Assembly: GCA_013203195.1 (NCBI GenBank)
Contig: JABMQM010000247.1
Span: forward strand, 1 to 5,783
Direction: 5' to 3'
Length of the DNA: 5,783 nucleotides
Origin: Desulfobacteraceae bacterium
GTDB lineage: Bacteria; Desulfobacterota; Desulfobacteria; Desulfobacterales; UBA11574
Shown here: positions 1 through 4,556 of the stretch, piece after piece
How the letters are laid out: the number at the start of each line of letters is the position of its first letter
Position numbering within the stretch: the stretch's first letter is position 1
Position numbers and translations under genes: made by a program
The notes under the pieces: model-generated
What the model was told of the DNA's origin: nothing
Seen by the model: the letters and a program-made list of their open reading frames with translations, nothing else
Databases searched by the model: none

Positions 1-567
1 ATACCCCGGATTGAGAGGAAAACCGAGACTGAACCAAAAGGATTAGATTACTCCCTTCCTATGCAAATGTTGGTTGATGAGCATGTTTTAATAAAAAGAT
101 TGATCGCCTTGATTCCGGAAATTGTAGCAAATCTGGATGTGGATTCAAAGGAAGGCCGGCAGTTGATAATAGATGCTGTCGATTTTATACGGTCTTACGC
201 TGATAAGTATCATCATGGGAAAGAAGAAGATATTCTTTTCAAATATTTTGATGAAAATCTGGCTATCCTGAAAGTTATGCATGCAGATCACAAACAGGGG
301 AGAAGTCATGTAAAGGCAGTGCTTGAAGCCCTTGACAGGCAAGATGAAGCGACAATTGGAAAACACCTGACCGCATATGGCGCTCTGCTTACAGAACATA
401 TCAAAAAGGAAGATGAAATCCTATTGCCCTGGATGGACAGGAGTCTTTCCATCAGTCAAATTGGCAAGCTATTTTCCGAATTTAAAGAGGCCGATGAAAC
501 TATTGGATATTCACCTTCAAAATATGAAGAGTTAATTGACCGGTTGGAGAAAGAATTTAAGAGATAA
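1..567 (+). CDS. Hemerythrin-domain protein, 5' end probably outside the window
   Basis: This is a four-helix hemerythrin-like (HHE) protein, a family that binds a non-haem di-iron centre and is linked to O2, NO or iron sensing, storage or repair. Counting from the ATG at 61, the ligand pattern is clear: H8 in VDEH, H51-H52 followed by E55-E56 (HHGKEED), H74/H77 (HADH), and H113 with E117 (HIKKED). The spacing fits one complete cytoplasmic domain of about 150 residues, with no signal peptide or membrane segment. The frame is open back to base 1, and no Shine-Dalgarno sits at a useful distance from the ATG at 61 (the nearest, AAAGGA, is about 18 bases away). I therefore infer that the gene starts upstream and may carry another N-terminal region; ATG 61 is the fallback start. 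It ends with TAA, 34 bases before the next gene. Family assignment is secure; physiological role is not. Confidence 0.88.
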   Translation: MPRIERKTETEPKGLDYSLPMQMLVDEHVLIKRLIALIPEIVANLDVDSKEGRQLIIDAVDFIRSYADKYHHGKEEDILFKYFDENLAILKVMHADHKQGRSHVKAVLEALDRQDEATIGKHLTAYGALLTEHIKKEDEILLPWMDRSLSISQIGKLFSEFKEADETIGYSPSKYEELIDRLEKEFKR

Positions 568-587
568 TACCTGAATTAATTACTCTG

Positions 588-594
588 AAGGGAG
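588..594 (+). promoter_or_regulatory. Shine-Dalgarno of the zinc-ribbon gene
   Basis: AAGGGAG lies 7 bases before the ATG at 602. It fixes the start of this gene and contrasts with the upstream ORF, whose first visible ATG (61) has no such site. Confidence 0.65.
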
Positions 595-601
595 CTAAGC
601 C

Positions 602-1051
602 ATGTGTCAGAGTTACAGAAAAGTTTGTGCCTGCGGACAAAATACCACCGAGATATTTTTTGGAAGGATGATTTTTGATGAGCAGGTGGTTGCCAAGGTC
701 TATTGTCCCAACTGCAGTCAAAATATTGCAACAGATTGTGACAACAGGATGTGGGATAACGGCTGGGTGCTGGAGCTGAACATGGAGGTTGTGCAGGCGC
801 ATATACCTGTAATGGATATTGCGCCTGAAGATGTCACCGCCGACAGGATCTTCGACGAAGGCTATGTCACCTGGGTCGGGATCACACCGGATGATCATCA
901 AACAAGAGAGCAGGAACGCAACCAGATTCAAAAGCTCGCCAAAACCGATCTGCTTGCTTATATCCAGGCCATGAAAGAATGGGGTCTGAACCGCGAGAAA
1001 CGTTTTGTTAACGAAGGCTGGCGCAAGATGAGAGCCAGAGCTATACATTAA
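602..1051 (+). CDS. Hypothetical protein with possible N-terminal zinc ribbon
   Basis: A 149-residue soluble protein that I do not recognise by name. The N-terminal 40 residues hold C9-A-C11 and C35-P-N-C38, a spacing that suits a four-cysteine zinc ribbon; C2 and C46 are additional. The middle is acidic (about residues 70-100). The C-terminal third is charged and probably helical, with many K, R, E and Q, and ends in a basic stretch. No signal peptide or membrane segment is visible. The ATG at 602 is supported by AAGGGAG at 588-594 with a 7-base spacer. It follows the hemerythrin gene closely on the same strand, so co-transcription is likely, and a joint metal- or redox-related role is possible but unproven. 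Its last 11 bases overlap the 3' end of the opposing YchF-like gene. Confidence 0.8.
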   Translation: MCQSYRKVCACGQNTTEIFFGRMIFDEQVVAKVYCPNCSQNIATDCDNRMWDNGWVLELNMEVVQAHIPVMDIAPEDVTADRIFDEGYVTWVGITPDDHQTREQERNQIQKLAKTDLLAYIQAMKEWGLNREKRFVNEGWRKMRARAIH

Positions 1052-2060
1052 AGCGGAAGGTGATAACATCTCCGTCCTGAACCGTGTAGTTTTTACCTTC
1101 GAGCCTGACGGTCCCTTTTTTTCTGGCTTCTTGATAGCTGCCGGCATCTATCAGGTCGTTGTAGGCAATCACTTCAGCCCGAATAAATCCTCTTTTCATG
1201 TCTGAATGAATTACATCGGCAGCATCGACGGCGACAGTGCCCTGTTTAACGTTCCAGGCTTTTACCTCTTTATTGACGAAGGTAAAAAAGGAGATAAGTC
1301 CAAGCAGTTCAAATGACCGCTGGATGACCCGATCCGTTGCTGACGCAGAAATTTTGAACTCTGTGAGAAAATCCTCGGCTTCTTCAGCGGACATCTGGGC
1401 AAGTTCCTGTTCGAGCTTGCCTCTTATTACCATGCAGTCTTCTTTGTTCGTAAGGTTTCCAATGACCGGCAGACGGTCATCTTCGTCATCGTTGTTAAAC
1501 AGCACTAAAACCGGTTTGGCAGAAACAAACCCATATCCTTTTAGCGAGGGCGCCTCGGAAAGTTCCGGAAACTTTCTTAAAGGCATCTCGTTCTCAAGGT
1601 GTTTCAGGCACTGGCTTAAAAGTGCCAGTTCTTCCTGGTATTCTTTTTTGCCGCGTTTGCGATCTTGCTCGATACGTTCCATTCTCTTTTCAATAACCAT
1701 CAAATCAGCCAGTATGAGTTCCTGGTCAAGGGCGTTAAAATCATCCAGGGGCATCGGTTCATCAAAACCATACCCGCTGAAATTGCGGATCACATGGATC
1801 AGGGCATGACAGTCCCTTACCTGGTTCCAGATCTTCTGGTCTTTTAAAGATCCCATCATTCCCGGAAGGAAATATTCGACCTGGGTATAAATGGTCTTCT
1901 GCGGTTTGAACATGCTCAGCACCGCCAGCCGCTCATCAGGCACCTGCATGGTGTTGATGCGGTTTTCACCCTTTTTTTCAGCGGTGGAAATCGTTTGGGT
2001 TAAAGCTTCAAATACTGTCGATTTACCTGCGCTGGGAAGGCCTATGATACCTAATTTCAT
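1041..2060 (-). CDS. Divergent YchF/OLA1-like P-loop NTPase with TGS-like (DUF933) C-terminus
   Basis: This 339-residue protein is close to the usual ~363 of YchF, a TRAFAC-class ATPase/GTPase associated with ribosomes and stress responses. The order is: G1 P-loop GLPSAGKST at 7-15; the family motif VPDERL at 40-45; a charged helical insertion at about 115-160; and a TGS/DUF933-like tail from about 258, with FFTF, EVKAW, GFIRAEVIAYNDL and a VQDGDVITFRFNV terminus very like YchF. Several switch motifs are changed. The NYPF-type G2 segment is absent, the G3 Asp of DxxG is missing (the aligned stretch is VEYFLPG, 61-67), the G4 region reads FNNDDED (188-194), and the G5 position reads IRGK. I therefore call it a YchF paralogue, not the housekeeping copy. 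The start at 2060 is chosen because MKLGIIGLP begins the fold and AGGAG precedes it; an upstream in-frame start at 2111 would add 17 unrelated residues and overlap the lipoprotein gene. Confidence 0.9.
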   Translation of the reverse strand: MKLGIIGLPSAGKSTVFEALTQTISTAEKKGENRINTMQVPDERLAVLSMFKPQKTIYTQVEYFLPGMMGSLKDQKIWNQVRDCHALIHVIRNFSGYGFDEPMPLDDFNALDQELILADLMVIEKRMERIEQDRKRGKKEYQEELALLSQCLKHLENEMPLRKFPELSEAPSLKGYGFVSAKPVLVLFNNDDEDDRLPVIGNLTNKEDCMVIRGKLEQELAQMSAEEAEDFLTEFKISASATDRVIQRSFELLGLISFFTFVNKEVKAWNVKQGTVAVDAADVIHSDMKRGFIRAEVIAYNDLIDAGSYQEARKKGTVRLEGKNYTVQDGDVITFRFNV

Positions 2061-2070
2061 CTTTGCGAAT

Positions 2071-2075
2071 CTCCT
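2071..2075 (-). promoter_or_regulatory. Shine-Dalgarno overlapping upstream stop codon
   Basis: Read on the minus strand, AGGAG lies 10 bases before the ATG at 2060, and its first two bases (AG) are the last two of the TAG stop (2074-2076) of the lipoprotein gene. This decides the start of the YchF-like gene and suggests translational coupling of the pair. Confidence 0.65.
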
Positions 2076-2598
2076 AATAAGATGAAAACTTTTGGGCCAG
2101 TTCTTTGCCAATCTGGTCAGCAGGGGTTGTACTTTTTAAACTTTTGACATTTTCAGATAAAAAAGTAACTTCCAGTAGAGTTTTGCCGGTAGTAACATCA
2201 ATCATCCGGGCGGTGGTCTCAGCCACATGTTCGCTATACCCTCCAAAAGATCTAACCGAAGCATCCCCGGTAATGATGGCATCAACCCCTTTAAGTTTTC
2301 CGACAATGAGTTGATGATTTTCCGAAACTTGTTCAGGTGTTAGCCGGTTTGCTTTAAGCAGAGTTTGTAACTGCCCCTGTTCAATGACTGCAAAGCGTGA
2401 CGTGTTAAGATTGGCCGCCAGTGCCTCAGCAATAATCCGGCCGGTTTCGCTTCTATTACAAACAAAAGGGAAAACCGCTATGTTATTGATGCCTTTAATT
2501 TGCTGAGGACTATCAAAAACAACCGTGATAGGGGCTGCGCTGCAGCCGTAAAAGAGTACAAAAAGAGATAGAATGCTGATTAAATTGAATCTTTTCAT
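2074..2598 (-). CDS. CsgG/LpoB-like lipoprotein
   Basis: A 174-residue predicted lipoprotein. The N-terminus has a basic start (MKR), a hydrophobic core at about 6-17, and a lipobox-like FYGC with the lipidated Cys at 19; the residues before Gly are atypical (F, Y), so it is a weak but plausible lipobox. The mature part has the pattern of the CsgG/FlgO/LpoB-like fold: a strand NNIAVFPF, a helix IIAEALAANL, then FAVIEQGQLQTLLK, GKLKGVDAIITGDASV, and a strand ARMIDVTTGKTLLEV. In that superfamily, members build outer-membrane secretion pores or activate cell-wall enzymes; which role applies here cannot be read from sequence. ATG 2598 gives the best signal peptide; an in-frame TTG at 2616 is an alternative. 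It is first in an operon with the YchF-like gene 13 bases downstream. Confidence 0.82.
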   Translation of the reverse strand: MKRFNLISILSLFVLFYGCSAAPITVVFDSPQQIKGINNIAVFPFVCNRSETGRIIAEALAANLNTSRFAVIEQGQLQTLLKANRLTPEQVSENHQLIVGKLKGVDAIITGDASVRSFGGYSEHVAETTARMIDVTTGKTLLEVTFLSENVKSLKSTTPADQIGKELAQKFSSY

Positions 2599-2645
2599 TA
2601 TATTGACTACATACAAGTTTGATCACTATCAGTTGAGTATAGGAT

Positions 2646-2674
2646 ATTCTATACCGAAAAATAAACCGATGCAA
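2646..2674 (-). promoter_or_regulatory. Candidate sigma70-type promoter for lipoprotein/YchF-like operon
   Basis: On the minus strand TTGCAT (2669-2674) is followed after 17 bases by TAGAAT (2646-2651). Transcription would begin near 2639, giving a leader of about 40 bases before ATG 2598. The surroundings are AT-rich. A second -10-like TATACT lies just downstream. Assigned by pattern only. Confidence 0.4.
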
Positions 2675-2728
2675 CCGAAAATAATAATAATGATTTTGCT
2701 ATCCAACGGTAAAAACTGGTAATTTCTA

Positions 2729-2968
2729 TCAAGGCCTTTCCGCGAAGTGAGTTCTGCGAAGGCGATTACACAACACCTGGATGATGTCTCGGGAAAAGAT
2801 GGTGTTGGTCTGGAGGAGTTCTTCAAAAACATCGGGCATCATGATAAGCAGGATCGATTCCGTTTCAGCGATGGCTGTTGCGGTGCGGCTTTCGTTCAAA
2901 AAGTAGGCCATTTCGCCCAAAACCCTCCCTGCCTGATAAGTAGCTATTCCTAAAATACGGATATATCT
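2729..2968 (-). pseudogene. C-terminal fragment of a cyclic-nucleotide-binding (CRP-type) domain
   Basis: The minus-strand frame from 2968 to the TGA at 2729-2731 encodes the second half of a cNMP-binding domain. It has the last beta-roll strands with a phosphate-binding-cassette-like stretch (GEMAYFLNESRTATAIA), a further strand (SILLIMMPDVFEELL), and the C-helix (FSRDIIQVLCNRLRRTH). Residues just upstream (RILGIATYQAGRVL) still resemble the domain but appear shortened. The frame is then stopped by TGA at 2969-2971, with no recognisable first half of the beta-roll in any nearby frame. No effector or helix-turn-helix part follows. A TTG at 2918-2920 preceded by GGGAGG could in theory start a 63-residue peptide, but it would hold only half a fold. 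I read this as a decayed gene remnant. Confidence 0.6.
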
Positions 2969-2991
2969 TCAATTGATCTTGTCCATATCGC

Positions 2992-3003
2992 GTGCTATAG
3001 CAC
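2992..3003. repeat. Perfect 12-bp palindrome
   Basis: GTGCTATAGCAC is its own reverse complement. It lies in the gene-free stretch between the cNMP-domain remnant and the cysteine-cluster gene. It could be an operator-type site or part of a decayed repeat element; nothing nearby decides between these. Confidence 0.45.
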
Positions 3004-3060
3004 ATAGACCGTTGCACTTGAGGGGCACTTTGTGTGAAGAGCGGCCTGGCGGCTTTGAGG

Positions 3061-3089
3061 GATGTTGATAAAAAGACTTTATCCCCATC
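3061..3089. repeat. Interrupted inverted repeat (hairpin)
   Basis: GATG-TT-GATAAA, a five-base loop AAGAC, then TTTATC-CC-CATC. Ten pairs flank a symmetrical 2x2 mismatch. It sits directly against the 16-bp tandem repeats. It lacks a GC-rich stem plus U-run, so I do not call it a terminator. Confidence 0.5.
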
Positions 3090-3136
3090 AAGCGCAGCGC
3101 TCCTCAAGCGTAGCGCTCTTCAAGCATAGCGGTCTT
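3089..3136. repeat. Three tandem 16-bp repeats
   Basis: Copies lie at 3089-3104, 3105-3120 and 3121-3136, with consensus CAAGCGTAGCGCTCTT. The first two differ at two positions, and the third carries a few further changes. Each copy contains a short inverted repeat of the AGCGC-A-GCGCT type, perfect in copy 1. The array ends 10 bases before ATG 3147, so it probably lies in the leader of the cysteine-cluster gene. Confidence 0.75.
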
Positions 3137-3146
3137 TATTTTGCCA

Positions 3147-3584
3147 ATGACGATACGACATCGATCCTATTTTTTTGATCAAGGAATTTTATTTGAATGC
3201 CGGCAGTGCGGAGCCTGCTGTACGGGAGATCCCGGAATCGTGCATGTCTATCATGATGAAGTCGAAAGCATTGCCCGGTATCTATCAGTGGGAGTTTTAA
3301 GCTTCATAGAAAAATATTTATATACGATCAACAGAGAGTACGGTATCAAAGAACATGCAGACGGCCAATGTTATTTTTATCAAGACGGATGCACCATCTA
3401 TCCGGTTCGCCCCGGCCAGTGCCGAACGTTTCCATTCTGGTTCGAAAACTTACGTTCTTCCAAAAAATGGCGACAAGTATCAAAGGCATGCCCGGGCATA
3501 GGCTCCGGGAAACTTTACTACAAGGAACAAATCCTTCAAATCATAAACTCAACATTTGTTGATCATGCAAACAATATACCCTGA
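3147..3584 (+). CDS. YkgJ-family cysteine cluster protein
   Basis: A 145-residue protein of the YkgJ/UPF0153 type, a widespread family thought to bind Zn or an Fe-S cluster through conserved cysteines and without an agreed biochemical function. Numbering from ATG 3147, the N-terminal signature CRQCGACC gives Cys at 18, 21, 24 and 25. It is followed by C75 (GQCYF), C82 (DGCTIYP), C92 (RPGQCRTFPFW) and C115 (ACPG). The order CxxCxxCC, then C-x6-C-x9-C, then the aromatic FPFW is characteristic. No signal peptide or membrane segment is visible. The start could be TTG 3141, two codons earlier; an in-frame TAG at 3127-3129 limits it further. No strong Shine-Dalgarno is present, because the repeat array occupies the leader. 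It appears to be a single-gene unit. Confidence 0.88.
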   Translation: MTIRHRSYFFDQGILFECRQCGACCTGDPGIVHVYHDEVESIARYLSVGVLSFIEKYLYTINREYGIKEHADGQCYFYQDGCTIYPVRPGQCRTFPFWFENLRSSKKWRQVSKACPGIGSGKLYYKEQILQIINSTFVDHANNIP

Positions 3585-3657
3585 TTAAACCCTAACTGGC
3601 ATTAATCTGTATAGCTAATTATGAGAATAGGCGTAAGACAGTCGTTTTTACGAGATC

Positions 3658-3685
3658 GATGCTGGATGCTAGATGCTAGATGCTG
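3658..3685. repeat. Four tandem 7-bp repeats (GATGCTR)
   Basis: Units at 3658, 3665, 3672 and 3679 read GATGCTG, GATGCTA, GATGCTA and GATGCTG. They form the left arm of the larger inverted repeat that ends near 3797. Confidence 0.75.
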
Positions 3686-3797
3686 GTCGAAGATCCCGTC
3701 TTTAGCGGGGATATTCAGGAATGCTCTAATAGTGAAGTCCAAAAACATCCAGTCCTCCAGAGGCGGATAAATATCCAGGAACCAGTATCCAGAATCA
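3658..3797. repeat. Degenerate long inverted repeat, possible small dispersed element
   Basis: The left arm GATGCTGGATGCTAG matches the reverse complement of the right arm (which reads CCAGTATCCAGAATC, ending near 3797) at about 12 of 15 positions, with a less exact continuation inward. Between them lie a small hairpin (ATCCCG...CGGGGAT, about 3692-3712) and further CCAG-containing stretches (CATCCAGTCCTCCAG, ATATCCAGG). From general familiarity, GATGCTGG/CCAGTATCC-type repeats are scattered through Desulfobacterota intergenic regions; that link is recall, not a search result. No transposase or target duplication is visible. Confidence 0.5.
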
Positions 3798-3818
3798 GCC
3801 AATACTGGCAATGGTTTT

Positions 3819-3827
3819 TGTTATAAT
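3819..3827 (+). promoter_or_regulatory. Extended -10 promoter for exported-protein/reductase operon
   Basis: TGTTATAAT contains a perfect TATAAT (3822-3827) with the TG of an extended -10 element one base upstream. No good -35 is seen at 17 bases (CCAATA), which is tolerable for extended -10 promoters. Transcription would start near 3834, about 70 bases before ATG 3903. Confidence 0.5.
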
Positions 3828-3902
3828 GGCCTAGACCGAACACATAATTTTAAGCAACTATAGGGTTAATAATTAACATTCATTGGCGAAAGGGATTTGA
3901 TT

Positions 3903-4532
3903 ATGCTGAGACGATGGCCGTTAGTTGCATCCATGCTCCTGCTGGTCGGCCTGATTACGATTCCCCAGGTTGTTGCAGAAACGTCTGCCCGGACGTTCAG
4001 GCAGCAGAACGGACTGGTGGCCTACACCCCGCCGGCTTGGTTTTTAGGGGGGTACTTCATTGCCCACGAAAAAAATCCAGGTTACGTTTTCGGGCCGGTT
4101 CAGGATTTCGTCAGCACTCTCGGAGGCACAACCACATGGCTGATCGAGGACATGGAATTAATACGTCTGGAGCAGGCGTCTGCAGACGGACAGAACCCCG
4201 AATATTCGTTTTTTCTTGAGGTTGATTCACCCGGGGGAACGGAATACTGGGTTTTTGTGGCTTTTCCTCATGAAAGCGCACAGGCGTGGTTCAACGCTAG
4301 GCGGGCATTTCATGGGAGGAAGGCTGAGGGGTATTACGGAAAAACTCAGAGAAAACTTGAACACGCCATGCGTCAAGGCCTTCATATTAAAGCTGAGCTT
4401 CGCTTTTTGATAGTAAACGGAGAGACCGGCCTGCAGGCTCCCGAGAATGTGATCATGAGCCGACACAAATTCCAGCCGGTTTTCGACCTTAGCACGGGCC
4501 GTAGTTTGGGCCCGGATGCCAAGATCAAATAG
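3903..4532 (+). CDS. Sec-exported protein of unknown function
   Basis: A 209-residue protein that I do not recognise. The N-terminus is a clear Sec signal peptide: MLRR, a hydrophobic core at about 6-21, and cleavage expected after VVA (residue 25). This leaves a mature protein of about 184 residues with no cysteine and no further membrane segment. The mature part is rich in aromatic residues and Gly, with alternating strand-like segments (YSFFLEVDS, YWVFVAF) and one amphipathic, basic helical stretch (about 133-160) ending in ELRFLIV; this suggests a compact alpha/beta periplasmic domain. ATG 3903 is preferred because AAGGG lies 8 bases upstream; TTG 3897 would add two residues. Only 24 bases separate its TAG from the Tat-exported reductase gene, so the two are very likely co-transcribed and may act together in the periplasm. 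Confidence 0.82.
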   Translation: MLRRWPLVASMLLLVGLITIPQVVAETSARTFRQQNGLVAYTPPAWFLGGYFIAHEKNPGYVFGPVQDFVSTLGGTTTWLIEDMELIRLEQASADGQNPEYSFFLEVDSPGGTEYWVFVAFPHESAQAWFNARRAFHGRKAEGYYGKTQRKLEHAMRQGLHIKAELRFLIVNGETGLQAPENVIMSRHKFQPVFDLSTGRSLGPDAKIK

Positions 4533-4541
4533 CGCATATCC

Positions 4542-4548
4542 AAGGAGG
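4542..4548 (+). promoter_or_regulatory. Strong Shine-Dalgarno of the aldo/keto reductase gene
   Basis: AAGGAGG is a near-perfect anti-16S match, 8 bases before ATG 4557. It decides the start, which places the twin-arginine motif at residues 12-18. Confidence 0.75.
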
Positions 4549-4556
4549 TAGCATTC

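Larger units (their letters stand above)
3585..3902. other. Gene-free intergenic region with repeat element and promoter
   Basis: About 318 bases with no credible coding frame on either strand. The first part (3585-3657) shows nothing recognisable. The middle holds the degenerate inverted repeat at 3658-3797. The last part holds the extended -10 promoter at 3819-3827 and the leader of the downstream operon. Confidence 0.7.

Noticed and set aside
557..1147. Minus-strand 196-residue open frame
   Set aside because: It lies antisense to the zinc-ribbon gene, which has a good Shine-Dalgarno and sensible cysteine spacing, and it also overlaps the end of the YchF-like gene. Its translation has no recognisable domain.
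1237..1809. Plus-strand 190-residue open frame
   Set aside because: It is antisense to the YchF-like gene, and its very Ser/Arg-rich translation is typical of a shadow frame.
2629..2728. C-terminal continuation of the cNMP-domain protein in another frame (isoleucine-rich, membrane-like)
   Set aside because: The hydrophobic run comes from an AT-rich ATTATT stretch, and the region overlaps the operon promoter. There is no support for a frameshifted membrane segment.
3061..3089. Rho-independent terminator
   Set aside because: The stem is AT-rich and interrupted, with no following T-run on either strand, and no gene ends directly before it.
2865..3107. Minus-strand 80-residue open frame across the repeat patch
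   Set aside because: It is in a different frame from the cNMP-domain remnant, has no family resemblance, and is partly made of the 16-bp repeat and palindrome.
3089..3136. Possible CRISPR array
   Set aside because: The 16-bp units are directly adjacent with no spacers, and no cas gene is present.
3602..3811. Minus-strand 69-residue open frame in the intergenic repeat
   Set aside because: It is largely translated from the inverted-repeat element and has no start signal or known motif.
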